Shown here one piece after another: positions 1 to 7,697 of a stretch of DNA of 64,000 nt. A program made the position numbers and the translations under genes. The first letter of the stretch is position 1. The number at the start of each line of letters is the position of its first letter. The stretch covers positions 1-64,000 of the forward strand of contig DATNQN010000056.1 in the NCBI GenBank assembly GCA_036703985.1, given 5' to 3'. The notes below the pieces were generated by a model. It made no database searches. It saw nothing but the letters and a program-made list of their open reading frames with translations, and had not been told where the DNA came from. Origin of the DNA: Leptolyngbyaceae cyanobacterium. Its GTDB lineage: Bacteria; Cyanobacteriota; Cyanobacteriia; Cyanobacteriales; Aerosakkonemataceae.

Positions 1-27
1 CAAAAGTCAAAAGTTAAAAGTCAAAAT
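1..27. repeat. Short heptamer tandem repeat (AAAAGTC/AAAAGTT)
   Basis: Three to four heptamers of the form AAAAGTC or AAAAGTT follow one another directly. Related units recur at 17262-17283. Such short tandemly repeated repetitive sequences are common between genes of filamentous cyanobacteria. No coding role is visible. Confidence 0.6.
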
Positions 28-172
28 AAAGTTATTTTTACTTTCCCTTTCCCCCTGCCCCCTGCCGTCTTGCACTAGCCCCTTCAGCGTATCAATTCTC
101 ACTGGCAGCGAGACAAGGGCTGTTTGAACGCCCATAATTGAAATTAAATGGTATCCCCTGCAAGGAGATTCT

Positions 173-361
173 ATGAGTAAGTTAATTGTTATAGCATTAG
201 TGGTAGGTTACGTAGCTGGGATCTGGAAGTTCTGGACTGGGTTTGAGAGAACAAACTTTAACCGGGATTTGCCTACTCGCGTTACAATGTCGCTGCTGTG
301 GCCTGTTTTGTTGGTAAATGGATCTTTTCGGAAGAATTTTCGGAAAGCCCTGAAAGGTTAG
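173..361 (+). CDS. Small hypothetical membrane-anchored protein
   Basis: A 62-residue protein of unknown function. The first 20 or so residues (SKLIVIALVVGYVAGIWKFW) form one hydrophobic segment, and a second weaker hydrophobic stretch (LLWPVLLVNG) lies near residues 41-50. The C-terminus is basic (FRKNFRKALKG), which suggests a small inner or thylakoid membrane protein with a cytoplasmic basic tail. The start is well supported: AAGGAG at 162-167 lies 5 bases before the ATG. The stop is 23 bases before cobK on the same strand, so the two are probably co-transcribed. I recognise the general look of a conserved cyanobacterial small protein but cannot name a family. Confidence 0.75.
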   Translation: MSKLIVIALVVGYVAGIWKFWTGFERTNFNRDLPTRVTMSLLWPVLLVNGSFRKNFRKALKG

Positions 362-384
362 CTTTTTCCTAGTAGGGTAAGCTG

Positions 385-1221
385 TTGGAAGACCAAGCAG
401 AGACTAATAAGCGACTTTGGTTGATTGGTGGGACTACTGAGAGTAGTCAATTGGCAGCTGCGATCGCACAAGCTCAGCTGCCGTGTACTATTTCTGTAAC
501 GACAGAAAATGCTCGATCGCTTTACCCAGATGTCCCGGTGTTGCGAGTTTGGGTGGGGCGATTAGATTTTGCTCAAATTCGGCAATTTTTGGCAACAGAG
601 AACATAGGGGCGGTGTTGGATGCTTCTCATCCTTATGCGGTGGAGATTTCCAAAAATGCGATCGCGGCTTGTACCCAATTGGCAATTCCCTATCTGCGTT
701 ACGAACGACCGCGTTTTGAAAGCGAGAATTCCCTTAGTACTAGCCGTCAGATCGTACATTTAGATAGTTTCGATACTCTGCTAGCTGGGGAATATTTAGA
801 AGGACAAAGAGTTTTGCTCACGATTGGGTATAAAGTTTTACCTTTATTTAGAGATTGGCAAAAGCGATCGACTTTATTTGCTAGAGTTTTGCCTTTAACG
901 AGTTCGATCGAAGCAGCATTAGCCGCAGGTTTTACGATAGACAAATTATTTGCCATGCGTCCGCCCATTCCTGCCGAATTAGAAAAAGCTTTATGGCAAC
1001 ATTGGCAAATTTCAACGGTAGTAACTAAAGCTTCCGGTACGCCAGGGGGAGAAGATATTAAAAGATTAGTTGCCGATGAATTAGGAGTAACTTTAATAGT
1101 TATCGATCCTCCTTTGGTGGAATATCCGCAAGTAACTAGCGATTTGTCTGAAGCGATCGAGTTTTGTAGCGATTATTTATCTAGGCTAGCGGACGTAACA
1201 TTTCGCCAACTGCGATCGTAA
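385..1221 (+). CDS. cobK: Cobalt-precorrin-6A reductase (CobK/CbiJ family)
   Basis: A 278-residue protein of the length usual for CobK/CbiJ, which reduces (cobalt-)precorrin-6A to 6B with NAD(P)H during corrin-ring synthesis for cobalamin. The N-terminus carries the family nucleotide-binding signature LIGGTTESSQLA (about residues 13-24), then VTTENARSLYP, the DASHPYAVEIS motif (about 79-89) and the C-terminal VVTKASGTPGGEDIKR motif (about 212-227). The only plausible start in frame is TTG at 385, since no ATG lies near the N-terminal motif. No other cobalamin genes are adjacent, so the pathway genes are probably dispersed, as is often the case in cyanobacteria. The last 41 bases overlap the convergent Uma2 gene on the other strand. 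Confidence 0.9.
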   Translation: MEDQAETNKRLWLIGGTTESSQLAAAIAQAQLPCTISVTTENARSLYPDVPVLRVWVGRLDFAQIRQFLATENIGAVLDASHPYAVEISKNAIAACTQLAIPYLRYERPRFESENSLSTSRQIVHLDSFDTLLAGEYLEGQRVLLTIGYKVLPLFRDWQKRSTLFARVLPLTSSIEAALAAGFTIDKLFAMRPPIPAELEKALWQHWQISTVVTKASGTPGGEDIKRLVADELGVTLIVIDPPLVEYPQVTSDLSEAIEFCSDYLSRLADVTFRQLRS

Positions 1222-1744
1222 ATTCCGGAAACGCCAAAGGCGAAACTCTCCTGCTATCAGACAAAATTAACTCACTTTGATATCCATTTTCACTTGGTTC
1301 TCGAAATACATGAAGCTGACGGTTATTTACATCTAACACCCAATAATCAGCAATCCCAGATTGGGCATAAATTCTGGCTTTAATTCCACAATCTTTACTC
1401 AAAGTAGTATCTGCAACTTCAATAATTAAATAAATTTCTGAAGGATTGGGATGATGATCTTCGTAGTAAAGCGGATCGAATCTCACCACCGCGATATCCG
1501 GTTCTGGTTCAGAAAAATCATCTAGCTGAACAGGTTCTTGCACTCTTACTAAAGCCTGATTCCCCAAACGATTTTCTAGTAGCTTTTCCGTGCGGGTAGT
1601 TGCTGCACTGTGCGCTGTTTCTTTCGCTGCCATTTTTAATATTTGTCCTGCCAGTAATTCTACTCGTTCTTCTGGATTGAGGATACCAGATTCAGCCATC
1701 TGCTGATATTCTTTAACTGTGAAAAGACGAACATCTAAAAGCAT
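1181..1744 (-). CDS. Uma2 family endonuclease-like protein (DUF820)
   Basis: A 187-residue member of the Uma2/DUF820 family, which has a PD-(D/E)XK nuclease-type fold and is greatly expanded in cyanobacteria; its biological role is not established. Visible signatures are FTVKEYQQM near the N-terminus, EPEPDIAVVR (about 81-90), then EIYLIIEVADTTLSKD (about 103-118) followed by KARIYAQSGIADYWVLDV (about 122-139), where the D, E and K of the nuclease core fall. ATG at 1744 has AGGAGA just upstream. It lies 27 bases downstream of the SDR gene on the same strand and its 3' end runs 41 bases into cobK on the opposite strand. Confidence 0.88.
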   Translation of the reverse strand: MLLDVRLFTVKEYQQMAESGILNPEERVELLAGQILKMAAKETAHSAATTRTEKLLENRLGNQALVRVQEPVQLDDFSEPEPDIAVVRFDPLYYEDHHPNPSEIYLIIEVADTTLSKDCGIKARIYAQSGIADYWVLDVNNRQLHVFREPSENGYQSELILSDSRRVSPLAFPEFTIAVGEMLRPLA

Positions 1745-1771
1745 GGATATCTCCTTTAGGAATATATAAAA

Positions 1772-2575
1772 TTACTTCACATTTTGGCTCATCACCCACT
1801 GCATCAAACTGGGAAATAAACGATAAGATTCAGTAGCTAAAGATGTAATGCCAACTACTACTTCAGCCTTTTTATTTTTCACCGCATCCCAAATCGCATT
1901 AGCAATATCTTCCGGTTTGCTTACCCAAGATGAGTCAAGCAATTTACTCATTTGCTGACGGCGCAATTCGGTTTCAGCTAAATCTTTGCCGCCAAACATA
2001 GCGCGTTCCATAAAATTGCTGTTAATCACTCCCGGATGTACCGCACAAACATGAATACCTTTGGGTGCTAATTCCAAACGAAGAGTTTCTGTTAACCCAG
2101 TAACGGCATATTTGCTAGCACAATAGGCGGTCATGTTTGGTAGAGGCATTTTGCCACCAACAGAACCGACATTAACTATGGTTCCGGTTTTTCGGGCTAA
2201 GAAATGGGGGATGATAGCCTGTATTGTATAAACATATCCCCAAAAGTTGGTATCCATTATTTGATGCCAATCATTGAGAGAAGTGTTTTCGCTCGGCGCT
2301 GTTAAACAAATTCCTGCATTGTTGATTAAAATATCGATATTGCCGAAATTTTCTAGTGCCTGATTGACTAAATTTTCTACTTGTTCTGGATTACCTACAT
2401 CGGTGGGAATCGCTAAGGCAGAACGACCCAGATTTCGCACTTCTTGCGCTACTGCTTCTAATCTTTCTGGTTGACGTGCTGCTAGTACAACATCGTAACC
2501 GTTACGCGCAAATAATAATGCTGTTGCTTTGCCAGAACCTTGAGAAGCGCCTGTGATTAGAATTGTTTTAGACAT
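1772..2575 (-). CDS. Short-chain dehydrogenase/reductase (SDR)
   Basis: A 267-residue classical SDR. The Rossmann nucleotide-binding motif TGASQGSG lies at residues 8-15, the NNAG motif at about 86-89, the catalytic serine in VNVGSVGG (about 138-145) and the YxxxK pair in YCASK (about 154-158). An arginine in LAARQPERL after beta-strand 2 suggests preference for NADP(H). Substrate cannot be inferred; the closest general type is the broad dehydrogenase group related to ketoacyl reductases and YdfG-like enzymes. It probably shares a transcript with the Uma2 gene 27 bases downstream. Confidence 0.88.
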   Translation of the reverse strand: MSKTILITGASQGSGKATALLFARNGYDVVLAARQPERLEAVAQEVRNLGRSALAIPTDVGNPEQVENLVNQALENFGNIDILINNAGICLTAPSENTSLNDWHQIMDTNFWGYVYTIQAIIPHFLARKTGTIVNVGSVGGKMPLPNMTAYCASKYAVTGLTETLRLELAPKGIHVCAVHPGVINSNFMERAMFGGKDLAETELRRQQMSKLLDSSWVSKPEDIANAIWDAVKNKKAEVVVGITSLATESYRLFPSLMQWVMSQNVK

Positions 2576-2605
2576 GGTTTGAATGGAGTATTAAGGTAAT
2601 TTTTT

Positions 2606-2647
2606 TTACCACAGATGTCCACAGATGAACACAGATAAACACAGATG
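2606..2647. repeat. AGATGAACACAGATAA-type repeat, single arm
   Basis: This stretch reads TTACCACAGATGTCC followed by repeated ACAGAT(G/A)AAC units. It is almost identical to the left arm of the inverted-repeat element at 4351-4536 and related to copies at 17376-17420, 43248-43290 and 52611-52662. It lies upstream of the SDR gene and downstream of the transpeptidase gene. Confidence 0.7.
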
Positions 2648-2702
2648 TAGAGATTAATTTGTCGTAAGGTATATCAGTATAATCTGATTTTTTGATAGAC
2701 TG

Positions 2703-4301
2703 TTAGTATGCTAGCGCCATGCCATCGGCGCGAGGTTCCGAAGCAGCGATCAAAACTTTATTTTGGTGCAAAATAATTTGACCTTTCCCAAATAAACTTA
2801 CTTCTTTGGTGACGCGAACTTCATGTCCTTTTTCGGAGAGTACTCGTGCAATTTCTTGAGAAACTGCCTGTTCTAATAATAACCTTTTTCCCGTGACAAA
2901 ATGCCATCTGGGAGCGTCTAAAGCTGCTTGAGGATTCATACCATAATCAACCATATTTACTACTACTTGTAAGTGTCCTTGGGGTTGCATTGGCCCACCC
3001 ATGACGCCAAATGGCCCTAATGGTTGTCCGTCTTTGGTGAGGAATCCGGGGATAATGGTATGGTAGGGACGTTTACCTGGTGCAATTTGGTTGCAGTGTC
3101 CCGGTTCTAAGCAGAAACCCATTCCTCGGTTGTGTAGTGCAATTCCGGTGTCGGGAACGAGGATACCACTGCCAAATCCTTCGTAATTTGATTGGATGAA
3201 GGAAACCATCAATTCCCCGTCGGATGCTGCTAAATAAACAGTTCCGCCTTTGGGAAGTCCTGGTTCGGCAAGGGGAATTGCTCGATCGCAAATCAAACTA
3301 CCCCTCTCTTTAGCATAATCCTTATTTAAAAGCGATTCAATTGCCACTTCCATAAAGCGAGGATCTGTAACATGACGGCGCACATCAGCAAATGCCAACT
3401 TCATCGCTTCGATTTGCAAATGATAGCTTTCTACTGATTCGCGAGGATATTTAGCAATATCAAATCCTTCTAAGATATTTAATGCCATTAATGCGGCGAT
3501 TCCTTGTCCGTTGGGGGGAATTTCCCACACGGTTAAATCGCGATAATTAGTCGAAATTGGTTCTACCCAATCTGCTTGATGATTGGCAAAGTCTTCTGTT
3601 GTTAAAAAACCCCCAGTATCACTAGCAAAGTTAGCAATTTTACGGGCAATTTCTCCTTGATAAAAACTTTCGCCACCAGAAGATGCGATCGCTCTTAATG
3701 TTTTCCCATGTGCTTCACTTCGCCAAACTTCTCCTGCTTCCGGTGCGCGATTATTGGGAAAAAATACTGCTTTAAAAGGTTGAAATTCCGGACGAGTGAG
3801 AGGTAGAAATATTCTTTCCGCTCTTTGCCAAGCTTGTGCTGTAACCGGAGATACGGGAAACCCTTCTTCAGCATAGCGAATTGCCGGAGCAAATAGCTGC
3901 TCGAATGGCAATTTTCCCCACCGTTCCCATAATTTTCGCCATGCGGAAACTGCGCCGGGAACCGTGACGGGTAACCATCCGGTTTGGGGTACTTCTTTTA
4001 GTCCGGTGAATGCTTCTAAACTAAGAGATTGAGGACTTTTGCCAGAGGCATTTAAACCGTGTAATTTGCCATCCCAAACTATCGCAAAAGCATCAGCGCC
4101 AATGCCGTTAGAAGTAGGTTCGACTACAGTAAGCGCGATCGCCATTGCTAATGCGGCATCTACTGCATTTCCGCCAGACATTAGCATTTCCATACCTGCG
4201 ATAACTGCTAGGGGTTGACTGGTGGCGACGGCACCCCTTTTTCCCATGATTAATCGCCGTCCGGAAGGGTAGGGATATTCTGTGAAGTTGAGTAACTGCA
4301 T
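2703..4301 (-). CDS. Gamma-glutamyltransferase family protein
   Basis: About 532 residues, resembling the gamma-glutamyltranspeptidase family of N-terminal nucleophile hydrolases, which self-cleave into two subunits and hydrolyse or transfer gamma-glutamyl groups of glutathione-like substrates. Family marks are GKRGAVATSQPLAV near the N-terminus, GGNAVDAALAMAIAL and VEPTSNGIGADAFAIVW. The candidate self-cleavage site is GGTVYLAASDGE (about residues 355-366), where the threonine would be the nucleophile, followed by SFIQSNYEGFGSGI and HTIIPGF. The large-subunit part lacks an obvious signal peptide, so a cytoplasmic YwrD-like enzyme is more likely than a secreted one. An upstream in-frame ATG at 4331 would add ten residues; the ATG at 4301 fits the family N-terminus better. 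Confidence 0.85.
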   Translation of the reverse strand: MQLLNFTEYPYPSGRRLIMGKRGAVATSQPLAVIAGMEMLMSGGNAVDAALAMAIALTVVEPTSNGIGADAFAIVWDGKLHGLNASGKSPQSLSLEAFTGLKEVPQTGWLPVTVPGAVSAWRKLWERWGKLPFEQLFAPAIRYAEEGFPVSPVTAQAWQRAERIFLPLTRPEFQPFKAVFFPNNRAPEAGEVWRSEAHGKTLRAIASSGGESFYQGEIARKIANFASDTGGFLTTEDFANHQADWVEPISTNYRDLTVWEIPPNGQGIAALMALNILEGFDIAKYPRESVESYHLQIEAMKLAFADVRRHVTDPRFMEVAIESLLNKDYAKERGSLICDRAIPLAEPGLPKGGTVYLAASDGELMVSFIQSNYEGFGSGILVPDTGIALHNRGMGFCLEPGHCNQIAPGKRPYHTIIPGFLTKDGQPLGPFGVMGGPMQPQGHLQVVVNMVDYGMNPQAALDAPRWHFVTGKRLLLEQAVSQEIARVLSEKGHEVRVTKEVSLFGKGQIILHQNKVLIAASEPRADGMALAY

Positions 4302-4350
4302 AGAACAAATGAATATTAAATTTATTGCCAAAATGGAATAAGGTGATTAT

Positions 4351-4536
4351 TTACCACAGATGTCCACAGATGAACACAGATAAACACAGATAATATATTT
4401 ACTTTTCTAAAGTTAACCTATATTTAACACTCTACTAAGAGACTAGTAGAGAAGAAATATATTGCTGATTTATCATGAGATAAATCAGCATCTACATCTG
4501 TGTTCATCTGTGTTTATCTGTGGGCATCTGTGGTAA
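4351..4536. repeat. MITE-like nested inverted-repeat element, about 186 bp
   Basis: Two arms, 4351-4392 and 4494-4536, are reverse complements of each other with only a few mismatches; each is built from ACAGATGAACACAGATAA-type units and begins with TTACCACAGATG. Between them are two more perfect hairpins: CTCTACTA/TAGTAGAG at 4430-4451 and GCTGATTTATC/GATAAATCAGC at 4464-4489. The arrangement suggests a non-coding mobile or formerly mobile element, or a strong RNA structure between the DUF4090-like gene and the transpeptidase gene. No open reading frame lies inside. Confidence 0.65.
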
Positions 4537-4570
4537 AAAAAATTCCTAACACATCACCAACAAATAAGAT

Positions 4571-4870
4571 TTATTTACCACCATAATAAAAGGCTATTTC
4601 TTTCTCTTTTAAGGGGGCAAAGTCAGCTTCGGTCAGCATTTTGTTGAGTTCTTCTTGGGGGATATGTTTAGCGCCAATGCGAACAATTCTCGACCTCATT
4701 GTATTGCTGACGCCGCTTCTTTGCCGTCCGGCTTCTAGTCCCATGACTTTTTGGTAAAGTTCTAGTTTGGCAGTGGGAATTGGGGAACCGTCGAAGTCTA
4801 TTCCTTTTGCGATCGCATTATCAATTGCATCAGCACCAGTGGTAGTTTCCATGTTCGGGGTTGTTTCCAT
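4571..4870 (-). CDS. Conserved cyanobacterial protein, DUF4090-like
   Basis: A soluble protein of about 100 residues with no known function. The body reads TTTGADAIDNAIAKGIDFDG, then SPIPTAKLELYQKVMGLEA, RQRSGVSNTMRSRIVRIGA and a C-terminal EKEIAFYYG. I believe this matches the cyanobacterial DUF4090 family, but that is from memory. The conserved region begins at about residue 11, so ATG at 4852 or 4870 is more likely than the TTG at 4879. It is divergent from the DUF2945 gene, with 111-120 bases between them. Confidence 0.7.
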   Translation of the reverse strand: METTPNMETTTGADAIDNAIAKGIDFDGSPIPTAKLELYQKVMGLEAGRQRSGVSNTMRSRIVRIGAKHIPQEELNKMLTEADFAPLKEKEIAFYYGGK

Positions 4871-4990
4871 ATATAACAAAGTTATTCTACCAGGATGAGC
4901 AAATCTATATTTCGGTTGATGTTGGTCTGAGAACTAGCAACAAAACTTAACAGTAAGAAGGCACTCTCAATATCGAACAGGAGAAAACTC

Positions 4991-5209
4991 TTGACTGACA
5001 AATTGAAAAAAGGCGACAAAGTGGAGTGGAAGACTTCGCAAGGAACGACTATTGGGGAAGTGAAAGAAAAGCTTACCTTACCCACCGAAATTAAAGGACA
5101 TCACGTTGCGGCGTCGGAAGATAATCCGGAATATTTGGTGGAAAGCGACAAGTCGGGAAAAGAAGTTGCACATAAACCGGAGTCACTGAAAAAAGTTAAG
5201 GAGAAATAA
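4991..5209 (+). CDS. DUF2945 family small basic protein (HVA1/TUDOR-like)
   Basis: A 72-residue, lysine-rich protein beginning MTDKLKKGDKVEWKTSQG and continuing TTIGEVKEKLTLP, then EYLVESDKSGKEVAHKPESL. This is the small beta-barrel DUF2945 (hypervirulence-associated, TUDOR-like) family; the function is unproven. The start is TTG at 4991, preceded by AGGAG at 4979-4983, with no better codon nearby. It is the first gene of a tight run: 2 bases separate it from the DUF3140 gene, and the NTF2-like and uvsE genes follow. Co-transcription with a UV-repair nuclease suggests a stress or DNA-protection role, which is inference only. Confidence 0.8.
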   Translation: MTDKLKKGDKVEWKTSQGTTIGEVKEKLTLPTEIKGHHVAASEDNPEYLVESDKSGKEVAHKPESLKKVKEK

Positions 5210-5211
5210 GG

Positions 5212-5541
5212 ATGGCGAAAAGCACTAAGACGGTTGTGCAAGAATTTAAAGAATCTGTCAATATGACAGGAAAAGAATTGGAGTCTTGGTTAAAAACGGA
5301 TGAGTCGAAAGAAGTAGGTCAAAAGGATGATGGGAAAGAATCGATCGGTCACGAATCCGGTCGTCACATCATCGATATTTTACACAAGAAAGAATCGGAT
5401 TACACGGAAGATGACTACTCTCAAATGAAGCGAGTTGTCAGCTACGTTTACCGTCATCTAGCGCAACGTCCATCAGGTGATATCGAAAATACTCGTTGGC
5501 GATATTCCTTGATGAATTGGGGTCACGATCCTCTGAAGTAA
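5212..5541 (+). CDS. DUF3140 family protein
   Basis: A 109-residue soluble protein. Recognisable blocks are VVQEFKESVNMTGKELESWL at the N-terminus, GHESGRHIIDILHKK (about 47-61) and MKRVVSYVYRHLAQRP followed by TRWRYSLMNWGHDP at the C-terminus. These are typical of DUF3140, a family found as a partner of DUF2945. ATG at 5212 follows the stop of the preceding gene by two bases, and GGAGAAATAAGG upstream supplies the ribosome-binding site. Function unknown. Confidence 0.82.
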   Translation: MAKSTKTVVQEFKESVNMTGKELESWLKTDESKEVGQKDDGKESIGHESGRHIIDILHKKESDYTEDDYSQMKRVVSYVYRHLAQRPSGDIENTRWRYSLMNWGHDPLK

Positions 5542-5561
5542 AGCAATGGAATGATAAAATA

Positions 5562-5948
5562 ATGGCAAGCAAAACAACTGAAAAGTTTATCGAGGTTTTG
5601 CAAGAAGCAGAGAAAACAAATAATCTCGATTCGTTGGTGGGAATATTTGCTGAAGATGCGGAAATCACCAATCTCGCTACACCTAAACCATTGCGGGGAA
5701 GGGATGGCGCACGTCAATTTTGGCAAAAATATTTGTCGGTTTTCAACAATATTAGATCGCATTTTACCAACGTAGTCGAAATTGACGGTACTGCCGTATT
5801 GGAATGGAATTCGCAAGGGGATCTCTCGTCGGGAGAACCGATCGACTACCGGGGAGTGACTGTGTTAGAAACAAATAACGGACAAGTGCAGCGCTTCCGT
5901 ACTTATTACGATTCTGCTGCTTTTTTACCACAAGGCGCTAAAAAATGA
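5562..5948 (+). CDS. NTF2-like / SnoaL-like protein
   Basis: About 128 residues from ATG 5562 (MASKTTEKFIEVLQEAEKTN). The pattern of an N-terminal helix pair (LDSLVGIFAEDAEITNLATP), then GRDGARQFWQKYLSVFNN and beta-strands such as GTAVLEWNSQGDL and YRGVTVLETNNGQVQRFRTY is that of the NTF2-like fold (SnoaL/DUF4440 group). Members are small enzymes or ligand binders; substrate unknown. The reading frame is open further upstream to 5496, but that part overlaps the DUF3140 gene. Its stop overlaps the uvsE start (ATGA, 5945-5948), which indicates translational coupling. Confidence 0.82.
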   Translation: MASKTTEKFIEVLQEAEKTNNLDSLVGIFAEDAEITNLATPKPLRGRDGARQFWQKYLSVFNNIRSHFTNVVEIDGTAVLEWNSQGDLSSGEPIDYRGVTVLETNNGQVQRFRTYYDSAAFLPQGAKK

Positions 5949-6871
5949 ATTCAAGTGTTATCAGCAAACAATCTCCTGTAAATACTGTGCCTAATCTAGG
6001 TTTAGTGTGCATTACCGCATCGGATAAGGTGCGCTATCGTGCGATGACACGCAAACGGCTGTTACAATTAGCACCCGCCGAACAGACAAAGGCGCTCAGG
6101 GAGTTGTATGCTGACAACATTATTCGGTTGAATGCTGCGATCGCATTTTGCAATTTCCACCAAATTCGGCTATACCGAGTCACTTCAGCCCTTTTTCCCT
6201 TCGCTGATGAACCTGTAGGGGAAGAGGTGCTAGCTGAATTTACAGATAAATTAGCACAAATAGGCGATCGCGCCACCGAACTCGGTATCCGCATCGTCAT
6301 CCACCCAGATCAATTTGTGGTGCTGAGTTCGGATAAACCGGATGTAATCGAAAATAGCATCAAGATTTTACGTACTCACGCCATGATTTTAGACTTGTTG
6401 GGTTTACCGCGATCGCCTTGGACGATCATGGAAATACACGGCGGAAAATCGGACCGATCGGAACGTTTGATTGATGTTATCAATAATTTACCAGAAAATA
6501 TTCGCTCTAGATTAGCCTTAGAAAACGACGAACACGCCTACAGCGCTACTGAAATTCTCGATATTTGTCGCGCCGTCAATATACCAATGGTATTTGATGC
6601 CCACCATCACGTCATTCACGAAAAACTCGATAGTTACGAACATCCCAGCGTAGGGGAAATGTTAGCAGAAGCACGCACTACTTGGCCTCATCCTGAATGG
6701 CAATTAGTTCATATTTCCAATGGAAGAGAATCTTTTAACGATCCCCATCATAGCGATTTAATTACAGTTATGCCAAGTGCTTATCGCCATGCACCTTGGA
6801 TTGAAGTGGAAGCAAAGTTAAAAGAGGAGGCTATTAATAAGTTGCGTGCAGAATGGATATCGCAATTTTAG
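5945..6871 (+). CDS. uvsE: UV DNA damage endonuclease UvsE/UvdE
   Basis: A 308-residue TIM-barrel endonuclease that nicks DNA 5' of cyclobutane dimers and 6-4 photoproducts and starts an alternative excision repair pathway. Family motifs are LGLVCITASDKVRYR (about 19-33), FCNFHQIRLYRVTSALFPFA, IRIVIHPDQFVVLSS, IMEIHGGKSD, LALENDEHAYSATEIL and MVFDAHHHVIHE, which together supply the metal-binding His, Glu and Asp residues. HISNGRESFNDPHHSDLI near the C-terminus is also characteristic. Length agrees with bacterial homologues. It ends the four-gene run that starts at 4991 and is coupled to the preceding gene by a 4-base overlap. Confidence 0.92.
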   Translation: MNSSVISKQSPVNTVPNLGLVCITASDKVRYRAMTRKRLLQLAPAEQTKALRELYADNIIRLNAAIAFCNFHQIRLYRVTSALFPFADEPVGEEVLAEFTDKLAQIGDRATELGIRIVIHPDQFVVLSSDKPDVIENSIKILRTHAMILDLLGLPRSPWTIMEIHGGKSDRSERLIDVINNLPENIRSRLALENDEHAYSATEILDICRAVNIPMVFDAHHHVIHEKLDSYEHPSVGEMLAEARTTWPHPEWQLVHISNGRESFNDPHHSDLITVMPSAYRHAPWIEVEAKLKEEAINKLRAEWISQF

Positions 6872-6883
6872 ATACTATGGGAT

Positions 6884-6916
6884 AGAAACCCGGTTTCTTC
6901 AAGAAACCGGGTTTCT
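6884..6916. repeat. 33-bp perfect stem-loop repeat after uvsE
   Basis: Two 15-base arms, AGAAACCCGGTTTCT and AGAAACCGGGTTTCT, are exact reverse complements separated by TCA. It lies 13 bases after the uvsE stop. The same element with the arms exchanged is at 31166-31198 after the EF-G gene. It could act as a terminator although no U-run follows directly; it looks like a dispersed palindromic repeat. Confidence 0.8.
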
Positions 6917-6968
6917 GTTAGCAGATATGCGTACATCATTCATTTGAAAAGCACTGTATTTTTTAAAG

Positions 6969-7607
6969 TTATTTTTGACGAAATTCCGTTCTAAGATCCC
7001 GCAGCATTTGGCTAGTTCCTTGTGCGATCGCTTTTTCCACCAGTTGAGGAATCAGTTCAATTATTGGTAAATCGGGAAAGGCGGGACTGATGGATGTTTC
7101 CGCGTACCCTGAAGTAGAAAGTAAATAAATTTTTAGTTGCCTATTGCGATAAATCCAAACTTCAGGAACGCCCATCGCTTCGTAAGCATCCAAGGTAGTT
7201 CTAGAAGTAACATCTGCCTCGATTGCCAAATCTGGAGGTGGATATTGTTTTAAATCCAAGTTAATACAGCCTTGCATTTGATCGGCATTTTGGATGTAGA
7301 AGCAAGTATCGGGTTCAATTCCGGCAATTTCCGGACGTTTGAGCGTAGTTGAGCCAAAATCTTCCCAATTACGTCCCTGTATATCCAGAATCGTTGTGAG
7401 AATGTAAGCAATAATGCGGTGGGGACGTTCATGTAAAGCTAGTGGAGACATAATTTCCAGGGTTCCTCGGTAGTAGGCGACGCGACTGCTACGTTTCTCG
7501 CCCAAATCGATCAGAATTTGCTCAAAGTCTTGCCAGGAAAGGTTAGAGATAGTTATATGGCTACCTGGAGTGAGTTCGATCTTTTGAATGGGAACGGTTA
7601 CGCTCAT
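6969..7607 (-). CDS. Uma2 family endonuclease-like protein (variant, DUF820)
   Basis: A 212-residue member of the Uma2/DUF820 group, more divergent than the copy at 1181-1744. Seen: ISNLSWQDFEQILIDLGEKR near the N-terminus, VAYYRGTLEIMSPLALHE (about 43-60), GIEPDTCFYIQNADQM (about 96-111), PPDLAIEADVTSRTTLDAYE and GVPEVWIYRNRQLKIYLL. The expected PD...E core is visible as EPD and PPDLAIE; the lysine usually following is not obvious, so catalytic competence is uncertain. It stands alone: uvsE converges on it from the left, and the ADP-ribosylglycohydrolase gene on the same strand starts 89 bases further right, upstream. Confidence 0.82.
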   Translation of the reverse strand: MSVTVPIQKIELTPGSHITISNLSWQDFEQILIDLGEKRSSRVAYYRGTLEIMSPLALHERPHRIIAYILTTILDIQGRNWEDFGSTTLKRPEIAGIEPDTCFYIQNADQMQGCINLDLKQYPPPDLAIEADVTSRTTLDAYEAMGVPEVWIYRNRQLKIYLLSTSGYAETSISPAFPDLPIIELIPQLVEKAIAQGTSQMLRDLRTEFRQK

Positions 7608-7672
7608 AGAAGTGCTCCGTTAATTCCTGGGCTGTTTCTTTAATTTTGACACGCTGATGCCGATCGTAAAAT

Positions 7673-7697
7673 AAGGACTAAAGTCCTTACTACAAAC
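7673..7697. repeat. AAGGACTAAAGTCCTT palindromic repeat
   Basis: AAGGACT and AGTCCTT form a perfect 7-bp stem with an AA loop, followed by ACTACAAAC. The same unit forms the terminal inverted repeats of the element at 23849-24000. Here it abuts the 3' end of the ADP-ribosylglycohydrolase gene and could act as its terminator. Confidence 0.65.

Noticed and set aside
2606-4536. CRISPR-like array of ACAGATGAAC repeats
   Set aside because: The units are 8-10 bases, directly adjacent, with no unique spacers and no cas genes; they are short tandem repeats.
5496-5561. 22-residue N-terminal extension of the NTF2-like gene
   Set aside because: It overlaps the DUF3140 gene and does not belong to the fold; ATG 5562 fits the family better.
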